From Mycobacterium sp. (GTDB lineage Bacteria > Actinomycetota > Actinomycetes > Mycobacteriales > Mycobacteriaceae), in the NCBI GenBank assembly GCA_018882545.1, contig VERS01000139.1, positions 1 to 6,321 on the forward strand: a stretch of DNA of 6,321 nucleotides. The letters run 5' to 3'. How positions within the stretch are numbered: the stretch's first letter is position 1; each line of letters begins with the position of its first letter. The notes under the pieces were generated by a model. That model ran no database searches. It worked only from the letters and a program-made list of their open reading frames with translations, and was not told the DNA's origin. This document shows positions 1-5,490 of this stretch, in pieces. The position numbers were made by a program, and so were the translations under genes.

Positions 1-939
1 ACCGAGGCCGCCGAGCGGGTGGCCCGCACCGACGACCTGCGGCCCATCCCGGTCCTCGGCAGCGACGAACTGGCCCGGCTCACCGAGGCCTTCAACGCCA
101 TGCTCGGGGCGTTGGCGGAGTCCCGCGACCGTCAGGCGCGACTGGTCGCCGACGCCGGCCATGAGCTCAAGACGCCGTTGACGTCACTGCGCACCAACGT
201 CGAACTGCTGATGGTCTCCAGCGCCCCCGGTGCCCCGCCGATTCCGGAGAGCGAACTGGCCGAGTTGCGCGCCGATGTCATCGGCCAGATCGAGGAACTC
301 TCCACCCTGGTCGGTGATCTGGTGGATCTCACCCGGGAGGATAACGCCGGTGGGACGGTACTCGAAGACGTCGAGATGACCGAGGTGGTCGACCGCAGCC
401 TTGAGCGAGTGCGTCGCCGCCGCAACGACATCCGGTTCGCCGTCGATGTCGACGGGTGGCAGATACACGGCGATCCGGCGGGTCTGTCGCGGGCCGTGCT
501 GAACCTGCTCGACAACGCCGCCAAGTGGAGTCCGCCCGGCGGTACCGTCGGGGTTCGTCTGCGTCAGGTCGACAGTGCCCATGCCGAACTGGTGGTCAGT
601 GACGAGGGGCCGGGAATCGCTCCGGAGGAACGGGCTCTGGTGTTCGAGCGGTTCTATCGTTCCGCCTCCGCCCGCGGGATGCCCGGTTCCGGGCTGGGCC
701 TGGCGATCGTGAAACAAGTCGTCATCAAACACGGCGGCATGATTCGAGTCGACGAGACGGCGCCGGGAGGGCGACCCCCGGGAACGGCCTTCCGCGTCCT
801 GCTGCCCGGAATTCCCACCACCGCGACGTACCATTGGGCTTCCGCCCAGAGTGAAATCGGTGCGATTAACGGCGAGGTCGACGTTAACGGAGGGAAGGCT
901 TCAGCCGTACCGAGCGTCGTCTCAGTCGATTCTCAGTAG
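1..939 (+). CDS. mprB: Sensor histidine kinase MprB, 5'-truncated by the window edge
   Basis: The reading frame is open from base 1, so the gene starts upstream; 312 residues are visible, against about 504 for M. tuberculosis MprB. Missing are the N-terminal membrane segments, the extracytoplasmic sensor and most of HAMP. Visible in order are the end of HAMP, the dimerisation/phosphoacceptor helix with motif DAGHELKTPL (His codon 160-162), the N box NLLDNAAKW (from 502), the G1 box DEGPGI (from 601), the F box FERFYRS, and the G2 box GSGLGLAIV (from 685). After the last catalytic-domain strand (VLLPG) there is a tail of about 42 residues poor in recognisable motifs. The family relays envelope stress (detergent, misfolded exported protein) to the response regulator MprA, whose gene should lie just left of the window. 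pepD downstream fixes the assignment to MprB over other mycobacterial kinases. A GTG at 19 is internal, not a start. Confidence 0.95.
   Translation, partial: TEAAERVARTDDLRPIPVLGSDELARLTEAFNAMLGALAESRDRQARLVADAGHELKTPLTSLRTNVELLMVSSAPGAPPIPESELAELRADVIGQIEELSTLVGDLVDLTREDNAGGTVLEDVEMTEVVDRSLERVRRRRNDIRFAVDVDGWQIHGDPAGLSRAVLNLLDNAAKWSPPGGTVGVRLRQVDSAHAELVVSDEGPGIAPEERALVFERFYRSASARGMPGSGLGLAIVKQVVIKHGGMIRVDETAPGGRPPGTAFRVLLPGIPTTATYHWASAQSEIGAINGEVDVNGGKASAVPSVVSVDSQ
920..938 (+). promoter_or_regulatory. Candidate MprA box upstream of pepD
   Basis: Two 8-bp direct repeats, TCTCAGTC (920-927) and TCTCAGTA (931-938), share seven bases and are separated by GAT, giving an 11-bp period. The MprA box was described, as I remember it, as two loosely conserved 8-bp direct repeats three bases apart, and pepD is a known MprA target in M. 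tuberculosis. The repeat overlaps the last codons and stop of mprB and ends 71 bp before the pepD start codon, a sensible place for an activator site. The geometry is seen directly; identity with the MprA box is inferred. Confidence 0.55.
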
Positions 940-949
940 CACCCGGCAG

Positions 950-961
950 GCTGGTACCAGC
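950..961. repeat. Perfect 12-bp palindrome in the mprB-pepD gap
   Basis: GCTGGT followed directly by ACCAGC forms a perfect palindrome, 12 bases downstream of the candidate MprA box and 48 bases before the pepD ATG. It could be a dimeric regulator site or a small leader structure. A 12-bp palindrome can also occur by chance in GC-rich DNA. No clear -10/-35 pair was found in this gap. Confidence 0.35.
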
Positions 962-1009
962 AAACGGCGCGACCGCGCGTCGCTGAGCAGAAAGAGCACA
1001 GCAGCAACC

Positions 1010-2371
1010 ATGACAGAGGATCCGCGGTACTCGCCACAGTCAGGCCAGCGACTGCCCCATCAGCAGTCTCCCGGCTATCCCCCGGCCGGTTATCCACAGT
1101 CCTATGACTGGCGCTACGCCAACGGGCCGCATCCGCATGACCCATATCGCGGTACGCCCGTAGGCAACGCTGGTGCGCCCGCCCCGCAACCGCGACGGAA
1201 GCGGTCCCGCAGGCTCGCCCTGACTGTCGGGGCTCTGACGGTCGCCGCGTTGTCGGCCGGCGTCGGCGGCGTGGTCGCCACCAAAATGCAGCCCGCCGGA
1301 CCCTCCACGGCCTCGGTGACCCAGGCGTCGCCGGGGCCGCGAGCGCTGCCCACCGCCAACGCCCCGATCGGCTCGGTCGAACAGGTGGCCGCCAAGGTCG
1401 TTCCAAGCGTCGTCAAACTCGAGACCAAGCTGGGTCGGGCCTCCGAGGAGGGTTCCGGGATCGTCCTCACCGAGGACGGTCTGATCCTGACCAACAGCCA
1501 CGTCGTGTCGACGATCGGGGGTGGGCCCGGCGGCCCCGCTGGTCCCAAGGCCCCGCCGGGCCTACCGGGCAGGCCTGCGGACCCGTCGGGCCGGCCGGGT
1601 CCGGCCGGTCTGACGACCATGGTGACTTTCGCCGACGGCCGCACCGCGCCGTTCACAATCGTCGGGACCGACCCGTCCAGTGACATCGCAGTGGTCCGCG
1701 CCGAAGGGGTCTCCGGACTGACGCCGATCACACTGGGGTCCTCGGCCAGCCTGCGGGTCGGCCAGGACGTCGTCGCGATCGGGTCACCGCTGGGCCTGGA
1801 GGGCACCGTGACCACGGGCATCGTCAGCGCCTTGAACCGCCCGGTGGCGGCCGGCGGGGACGCCAGCAACCAGAACACCGTGCTCGACGCGATCCAGACC
1901 GACGCCGCGATCAACCCGGGCAACTCCGGTGGCGCGCTGGTCAACATGGCCGGCGAACTGGTGGGTGTCAACTCAGCGATCGCCACGCTCGGCGGTGATT
2001 CCCCGGAATCCCAGAGCGGTTCGATCGGACTCGGCTTCACCATCCCGGTCGACCAGGCCAAGCGGATCGCCGACGAGTTGATCAGCACCGGCTCGGCCTC
2101 GCACGCCTCACTGGGTGTCCAGGTCAGCAATGACGTCAGTGAGCAGGGAGCCAAAATCGTCGAGGTGGTCAAGGGCGGTGCGGCCGCGACCGCCGGCCTA
2201 CCGAGCGGCGTGATCGTCACCAAGGTCGACGACCGGGTGATCGGCAGTGCCAACGCCCTCGTCGCGGCGGTGCGCTCGCGCGCGCCGGGGGACAAATTGA
2301 CCCTGACCTACCTCGACGACGGCGGGACCCCGCAGACCGTCGAGGTGACCCTCGGCAAGGCCGACCAATGA
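1010..2371 (+). CDS. pepD: HtrA-family membrane serine protease PepD
   Basis: The product has 453 residues when started at ATG 1010 (MTEDPRYSP), close to the 464 of M. tuberculosis PepD. Residues 1-65 are a Pro/Tyr/Gln-rich cytoplasmic stretch ending in a basic patch (PRRKRSRR), followed by one membrane helix at about 67-90. A trypsin-like domain carries the triad His164 (TNSHVV), Asp225 (SDIAVV) and Ser306 (GNSGGA). The Ser falls 11 residues before the known Ser317 of M. tuberculosis PepD, matching the length difference. A C-terminal PDZ domain spans about 358-450. HtrA proteases degrade or chaperone misfolded proteins outside the membrane, and PepD is thought to feed back on MprAB/SigE signalling. 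A Gly/Pro-rich loop of 31 residues (170-200) separates the His and Asp strands. An in-frame GTG at 851 would add 53 residues overlapping mprB and is unlikely. The ribosome site is weak (AAAGAG at 991-996). The stop overlaps an ATG (ATGA, 2368-2371). Confidence 0.95.
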   Translation: MTEDPRYSPQSGQRLPHQQSPGYPPAGYPQSYDWRYANGPHPHDPYRGTPVGNAGAPAPQPRRKRSRRLALTVGALTVAALSAGVGGVVATKMQPAGPSTASVTQASPGPRALPTANAPIGSVEQVAAKVVPSVVKLETKLGRASEEGSGIVLTEDGLILTNSHVVSTIGGGPGGPAGPKAPPGLPGRPADPSGRPGPAGLTTMVTFADGRTAPFTIVGTDPSSDIAVVRAEGVSGLTPITLGSSASLRVGQDVVAIGSPLGLEGTVTTGIVSALNRPVAAGGDASNQNTVLDAIQTDAAINPGNSGGALVNMAGELVGVNSAIATLGGDSPESQSGSIGLGFTIPVDQAKRIADELISTGSASHASLGVQVSNDVSEQGAKIVEVVKGGAAATAGLPSGVIVTKVDDRVIGSANALVAAVRSRAPGDKLTLTYLDDGGTPQTVEVTLGKADQ

Positions 2372-2438
2372 TCCGACCGGTCCCGGACCGGCGGATGACG
2401 CTCATCGCGGACCCTTCGCAGGCGACCCCGGACGGATA

Positions 2439-2444
2439 TACGGT
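2439..2444 (+). promoter_or_regulatory. Candidate -10 box for leaderless moaB2 transcript
   Basis: TACGGT fits the mycobacterial TANNNT -10 pattern and lies seven bases before ATG 2452, so transcription would begin at or next to the A of the start codon. A poor -35 (TTCGCA, 2415-2420, 18-base spacer) is present. No Shine-Dalgarno precedes ATG 2452, which is consistent with a leaderless message. The pattern is degenerate, so chance occurrence is quite possible. Confidence 0.3.
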
Positions 2445-2451
2445 GTCAGCC

Positions 2452-2949
2452 ATGGAACAGCCGGAGGGGGCATCAGGTCGCGCGTTGGTGGTGGTGGTCG
2501 ATGACCGCCAGGCACGGGGTGTCGCCGAGGGCCACAGCGGTGCCCTGGTCACCGAACTGCTGGCCGAAGCCGGCTTCGTCGTGGACGGTGTGGTGGTGGT
2601 CGCCGCGGACGAAGTGGAGATCCGCAACGCGCTCAACACCGCCGTGATCGGCGGCGTCGATCTGGTGGTCTCGGTCGGCGGAACAGGCGTGACCCCGCGC
2701 GATGTGACCCCGGAGGCGACTCGGGGTGTCCTCGACCGCGAGGTGCCCGGAATCGCCGAGGCGCTGCGGGCCTCGGGGTTGGCCGCGGGAAGTACCGACG
2801 CCGGGCTCTCCCGGGGGCTGGCCGGTATCTCCGGCAGCACCGTGGTGGTCAACCTGGCGGGTTCGCGATCGGCTGTGCGCGACGGGATGGCGACCCTCGG
2901 GCCGATGGCGGCGCAGGTGATCGCCGATTTGTCCCGTCTCGACATCTGA
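2452..2949 (+). CDS. moaB2: MoaB/Mog-family molybdenum cofactor protein MoaB2
   Basis: The product has 165 residues from ATG 2452 (MEQPEGAS). An upstream in-frame ATG at 2368 overlaps the pepD stop and would add 28 residues by translational coupling. I prefer 2452 because the mycobacterial homologues I remember begin near MEQP and the extra 28 residues look unconserved. The fold is the MoCF-binding type: a first strand ALVVVVDDR (11-19), then the signature SVGGTGVTPRDVTPEA (74-89) and a late GLAGISGSTVVVNLAGS segment. The family adenylates or binds molybdopterin in molybdenum cofactor synthesis, in the cytoplasm. In M. smegmatis MoaB2 has also been reported to bind the housekeeping sigma factor, so the role may not be only metabolic. 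It lies directly behind pepD, conserved in order but with no obvious functional link. Identity with Rv0984 is secure; only the start is uncertain. Confidence 0.9.
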   Translation: MEQPEGASGRALVVVVDDRQARGVAEGHSGALVTELLAEAGFVVDGVVVVAADEVEIRNALNTAVIGGVDLVVSVGGTGVTPRDVTPEATRGVLDREVPGIAEALRASGLAAGSTDAGLSRGLAGISGSTVVVNLAGSRSAVRDGMATLGPMAAQVIADLSRLDI

Positions 2950-3010
2950 CCCCGGCCCATCCCGGATGAACACCGCCTTTCCCGGCCGTGACATGCGGCG
3001 TTGTGCTCAG

Positions 3011-3026
3011 TGTGACCTTTGTCACA
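3011..3026. promoter_or_regulatory. Crp (cAMP receptor protein) binding site
   Basis: TGTGACCTTTGTCACA fits the canonical TGTGA-N6-TCACA Crp palindrome exactly, and one more base pair on each side (G3010/C3027) extends the symmetry. Mycobacterial Crp proteins (Rv3676; Crp1 and Crp2 of M. smegmatis) recognise this motif. The site ends 13 bases before ATG 3040 of the small ORF and about 460 bases before the porin start. Whether it activates or represses cannot be decided, because no convincing -10 was found next to it. Confidence 0.75.
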
Positions 3027-3039
3027 CCAGGGTTCTGCC

Positions 3040-3198
3040 ATGACGAAATCACCCCGGCCGGATCGGGCCGCAGTTAACTCCATCTTCGGTGCCGAACTGC
3101 CCCAGGAGTCCAGTGACGAGCGTGACGTCGAGACAGCTGCCGACCTGGAAGATCGGGACTCATGGTTGCGGAATAACGTTCCGCCCCATCATCTTTGA
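3040..3198 (+). CDS. Small uncharacterised acidic protein, 52 aa
   Basis: An unbroken frame runs from ATG 3040 to TGA 3196-3198. AGGG (3029-3032) lies seven bases before the ATG as a plausible ribosome site. The product begins with a basic MTKSPRPDR segment, continues as an acidic, probably helical stretch (QESSDERDVETAADLEDRD), and ends in WLRNNVPPHHL. The single Trp followed by LR and a Pro-Pro-His-His tail resembles the C-terminal pattern I associate with several short uncharacterised actinobacterial proteins; that is from memory and unverified. There is no signal peptide or membrane segment, so it is presumably cytoplasmic. Third-position GC is about 63%, lower than its neighbours but above random use. 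I do not recognise the gene. Its position directly behind a Crp site and upstream of the porin suggests regulated expression, perhaps on one transcript with the porin. Confidence 0.6.
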   Translation: MTKSPRPDRAAVNSIFGAELPQESSDERDVETAADLEDRDSWLRNNVPPHHL

Positions 3199-3365
3199 CA
3201 CAGTTCCCGCAGGCGGCTCCCGACTGGTTTGCGGCGTGGCCGACCGTAATTGTCCGGACTTGCGGTCAACCGCGCCGGGTCCGGCCGCCCTCGGGCAGCG
3301 GCCTCCAGCGAAGCGCCGCAGGGGTGTGACGCAGAGGTGATCGGGATGCCTCTCGATCGTTCGCG

Positions 3366-3395
3366 TTGCCCGCACCGTTGCCATACCGATATCTT
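3366..3395 (+). promoter_or_regulatory. Candidate porin promoter
   Basis: TTGCCC (3366-3371) and TATCTT (3390-3395) form a -35/-10 pair with an 18-base spacer. They predict a start of transcription near 3402 and an untranslated leader of about 84 bases. A competing -35, TTGCCA (3378-3383), would pair only with a poor -10 (TGACAT, 3401-3406). Long leaders are known for mspA-type genes. The rest of 3199-3485 shows no coding frame I believe in. Confidence 0.35.
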
Positions 3396-3443
3396 CTTCC
3401 TGACATTCAAGAGACCAGGCGCCGTAACCAACGATGCGAGGGC

Positions 3444-3457
3444 GCTCACCGGTGAGC
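3444..3457. repeat. Perfect 14-bp palindrome in porin leader
   Basis: GCTCACC is followed immediately by its complement GGTGAGC. The palindrome lies downstream of the candidate promoter and 20 bases before the porin ribosome site (AGGGAG, 3477-3482). As DNA it could be a dimeric regulator site blocking elongation; as RNA it lacks a loop, so a hairpin would be short. It is too weak and too far from a T-run to be a terminator. Confidence 0.5.
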
Positions 3458-3485
3458 AATCACCGCCAAGTCAGCTAGGGAGACC

Positions 3486-4124
3486 ATGAAGGGTTTCGGT
3501 CGTGTTCTGGGGGCGCTGAGCATCGCGGTGGCGGGGTTGTTCGCGGTGCCCGGTACTGCCCAGGCGGGTCTGGACAGCCAGATGAGCCTGGTGGACGGCA
3601 GTGGCCGCACGATGACCATCCAGCAGTGGGATACCTTTTTGCAGGGTGTCTACCCGCTGGACCGCAACCGGCTGACCCGGGAGTGGTTCGCCACCGGCCG
3701 CACCAAGTTCTCGGTGGTGGGCCCGGAGGCGGACGCCTTCAAGGGCACCCTGGAGCTGGGTTATCAGGTCGGGGCGCCGTGGTCGTTGGGGGTGGGCCTG
3801 AACTTCAGCTACACCACGCCCAACATCCTGCTCGACGACGTGTCCATCTCGCCGCTGGGTTTTGACCCGCTGGGTTCGGTGATCACCCCGAACCTGTTCC
3901 CCGGCGCCTCGATCAGCACCGACCTGAGCAACGGTCAGGGCATCACCGAGGTCGCCACCACCTCCATCGACATCGAGGGTGCCGAGGGTGAGGTCGCGGT
4001 GGCCAACGCCCACGGGTCGATCACCGGGGTCGCCGGCGGGGTGATGCTGCGCCCGTACGCACGGCTGGTCTCCAGCGCCGGGGATATCGTGACCACCTAC
4101 GGCGAACCCTGGAACATGAACTGA
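3486..4124 (+). CDS. MspA-family outer-membrane porin
   Basis: The precursor is 212 residues. A signal peptide of 27 (basic MKGFGR, hydrophobic core, cleavage after TAQA) leaves a mature protein of 185, one residue longer than MspA. The mature sequence follows MspA throughout: GLD at the N-terminus, QQWDTFL, PLDRNRLTREWF, the LELGYQ and PWSLGVG strands, FSYTTPNIL, SVITPNLFPG, NAHG, and the C-terminal TTYGEPWNMN. MspA proteins form octameric goblet pores in the mycolate outer membrane for uptake of small hydrophilic solutes. The constriction pair Asp90-Asp91 (codons 3834-3839) is kept, but the MspA Asp93 position is Ser (codon 3843-3845). Extra acidic residues appear at mature 137 and 142. The location between moaB2 and mscL matches the position I recall for mspC of M. 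smegmatis; orthology is likely, but the exact paralogue name is not assigned. A ribosome site AGGGAG sits only three bases from ATG. Confidence 0.95.
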   Translation: MKGFGRVLGALSIAVAGLFAVPGTAQAGLDSQMSLVDGSGRTMTIQQWDTFLQGVYPLDRNRLTREWFATGRTKFSVVGPEADAFKGTLELGYQVGAPWSLGVGLNFSYTTPNILLDDVSISPLGFDPLGSVITPNLFPGASISTDLSNGQGITEVATTSIDIEGAEGEVAVANAHGSITGVAGGVMLRPYARLVSSAGDIVTTYGEPWNMN

Positions 4125-4155
4125 CTCAGACGACGATCTGACTGCGTCCAGCGCT

Positions 4156-4189
4156 GGAAAATGCCCCCGGAGTTCCGGGGGCATTTTCC
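4156..4189. terminator. Bidirectional intrinsic terminator between porin and mscL
   Basis: Two perfect 15-base arms (4156-4170 and 4175-4189) flank an AGTT loop. The core is C5GG/CCG5, bordered by AAAA on one side and TTTT on the other, so the hairpin can stop transcripts from both directions. It lies 31 bases after the porin stop and 40 bases after the convergent mscL stop. The T-run is inside the stem rather than after it, as is common for mycobacterial hairpins. Confidence 0.85.
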
Positions 4190-4229
4190 GTTCGGCCGGC
4201 TGGTTGACAGTTCGGCAGAGCCGTCGGTG

Positions 4230-4652
4230 CTATTTGCGCAAGGTGGGGGTTTCCGTCGGCGTCGCCGCCGGGCCGGTGTCGGTACCCCCGAGAGCATCCC
4301 GGATTTCGGTCAGCAGCCGCAGCTCCTTGTCCTGAGCGTCTTCCGCCGCCGCTTTGCCGCGAACCTTGTTGTAGGGCAGCACCACTATGAAGTAGATCGC
4401 GGCAGCGACGATCAGGAAGTTGATCGCCGCCGACAGCAGCACATTGAGGTCGATGGTCTGCCCGCCGCCGATGTTGATCTTCAGGATTCCGTACGAGGAC
4501 TCCTTACCCGCGCCGACCCGGTTGATCAACGGCTGGATCACGCTGTCGGTGAATTTGGTGACCAGGCCGGTGAACGCCGCGCCGATCGCGACCGCAACGG
4601 CCAGGTCGACGATGTTGCCCCGGGTGATGAATTCCTTGAAGCCCTTTAACAC
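4230..4652 (-). CDS. mscL: Large-conductance mechanosensitive channel MscL
   Basis: The product has 140 residues, against 151 for M. tuberculosis MscL, and opens as a wide pore when membrane tension rises, releasing solutes on osmotic downshock. It begins with the amphipathic MLKGFKEFI segment. TM1 (about 13-42) contains the gate residues Ile14 and Val21 in [12 protein letters not shown] periplasmic loop carries [18 protein letters not shown]2 spans about 70-92, and a cytoplasmic C-terminal helix carries [11 protein letters not shown]. The tail is shorter than in M. tuberculosis and Pro/Thr-rich. The start is a GTG (4652-4650), chosen because AGAGGAAGG (complement of 4659-4667) lies six bases upstream and the residues match the family N-terminus. 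It is 129 bp from the SAF gene, and no clear promoter was found there. Confidence 0.97.
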   Translation of the reverse strand: MLKGFKEFITRGNIVDLAVAVAIGAAFTGLVTKFTDSVIQPLINRVGAGKESSYGILKINIGGGQTIDLNVLLSAAINFLIVAAAIYFIVVLPYNKVRGKAAAEDAQDKELRLLTEIRDALGGTDTGPAATPTETPTLRK

Positions 4653-4758
4653 TGTGCACCTTCCTCTGCTGCCTCGGTTTGAGGTCTATCCGACTCTCGC
4701 CGATCTTTGCTGCGCCTTGCTATCCGGCGACGAAAGCGTAGCGCACTGCGGCCCGCGT

Positions 4759-4772
4759 GCCGGGCGCCCGGC
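4759..4772. repeat. Perfect GC-only 14-bp palindrome between SAF gene and mscL
   Basis: GCCGGGC abuts GCCCGGC with no spacer, about ten bases after the stop codon of the SAF-domain gene. It may contribute to transcription termination or mRNA end stability, but it has no loop and no T-run, so a terminator call would be weak. Short self-complementary GC tracts are frequent at this base composition. Confidence 0.3.
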
Positions 4773-4781
4773 GGGGTGGTT

Positions 4782-5423
4782 TCAGTGGATCGTCAACGTC
4801 ACGTCCTGCACAAGCGTGGCTCCCGCGAGGGTGTGCGCGGCGGTCACCGGCAGTGCCAGGAGCACCACTTTTCCGTCGCCGGCGGCCGCGGGGGAGACCA
4901 GCACCACGACCGCCCCGGTCGCCAGCAGACGCGGGCGCGTCGCGTCGTCGGATGCGGGCGCGCCCACCACGTCGACCACGTCACCGGAGCGCACCAGGTC
5001 GGACACCGCGGGATCGGCGAGGTGCACCGGCACCGTTCTGGCGTCCGGTCCGGCGTTCAGGCCGGCGAGCCGGGAACCGAGCACCCGGGCGTCGGTCAGC
5101 ACCTCGCCCCGCCGGACGGGGCCGGCCAAGGTGGCGCCCAGCACGGCGTCCAGTGTGGTCACGGCGCCCTCAGGGAGGGTTCCGGCCGGGCGCACCCGAA
5201 GGGCGACATCCGCTGCGGTCAGGGCAACGCCGGGCGCGAGGTCGCGATCGGCCACCACCACGTCGCGGGGCGCAGCGTGCGGGTCCGGCCGCCATGCGGC
5301 GATACCGGCCAGCAGCACCAAGACGGCCGCAACGATCCGGCGGGCCAGCAGCGTGCGGGCAAAGTCAGGATGCAGGGCCCGTGAAATCCGATCGAGCACA
5401 GTGGGATTGAGCGATTCACCCAT
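4782..5423 (-). CDS. Membrane-anchored SAF-domain protein (Rv0990c-like by position)
   Basis: The product has 213 residues. A basic, partly amphipathic cytoplasmic segment (1-29) precedes one membrane helix at about 30-44 (IVAAVLVLLAGIAAW), placing the rest outside the membrane. Residues about 53-117 form an SAF-type domain of the kind found in CpaB/RcpC pilus proteins and antifreeze-like folds (DRDLAPGVALTAADV, then GPVRRGEVLTDARVLG). Residues about 125-213 are a second beta-rich region like the CpaB C-terminal part (VPVHLADPAVSDLVRSGDVVDVVGA). CpaB proteins assemble Flp pili, but no other pilus gene is nearby, so that role is not supported; the function is unknown. It lies 67 bp after ruc on the same strand, and in M. 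tuberculosis the matching pair is reported to be co-induced when HrcA is lost. Start ATG 5423-5421 has no Shine-Dalgarno; TAGCCT (complement of 5431-5436) is seven bases upstream. Confidence 0.85.
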   Translation of the reverse strand: MGESLNPTVLDRISRALHPDFARTLLARRIVAAVLVLLAGIAAWRPDPHAAPRDVVVADRDLAPGVALTAADVALRVRPAGTLPEGAVTTLDAVLGATLAGPVRRGEVLTDARVLGSRLAGLNAGPDARTVPVHLADPAVSDLVRSGDVVDVVGAPASDDATRPRLLATGAVVVLVSPAAAGDGKVVLLALPVTAAHTLAGATLVQDVTLTIH

Positions 5424-5430
5424 GGCCGAC

Positions 5431-5436
5431 AGGCTA
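5431..5436 (-). promoter_or_regulatory. Candidate -10 box for leaderless SAF-gene transcript
   Basis: On the minus strand TAGCCT fits TANNNT and is separated from the ATG by seven bases (GTCGGCC), the spacing expected when transcription starts at the start codon. No ribosome site is present and no good -35 is seen. If real, the SAF gene has its own promoter in addition to read-through from ruc. Confidence 0.3.
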
Positions 5437-5490
5437 GGTGGCGTGCGGCCACCGACCGCTACGGATATCCGGCGGGTTGTGGATGAACGC

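Noticed and set aside
851..1009. In-frame GTG that would lengthen PepD by 53 residues
   Set aside because: The extension is Ser/Arg-rich, overlaps the end of mprB, and the remaining 453-residue protein already aligns in length and catalytic spacing with known PepD.
1114..2295. Minus-strand 393-codon frame opposite pepD
   Set aside because: Antisense to a gene with an intact catalytic triad and PDZ domain; the product is low-complexity.
3262..3273. Short inverted repeat GCGGT-CA-ACCGC upstream of the porin
   Set aside because: Five-base arms are expected by chance at this base composition and no known operator is matched.
3089..3340. Plus-strand 83-codon frame across the porin upstream region
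   Set aside because: Overlaps the better-supported small ORF in another frame, has no ribosome site and no domain-like composition.
3325..3340. TGTGA resembling a second Crp site
   Set aside because: The other half should read TCACA but is GGTGA, so there is only a half-site.
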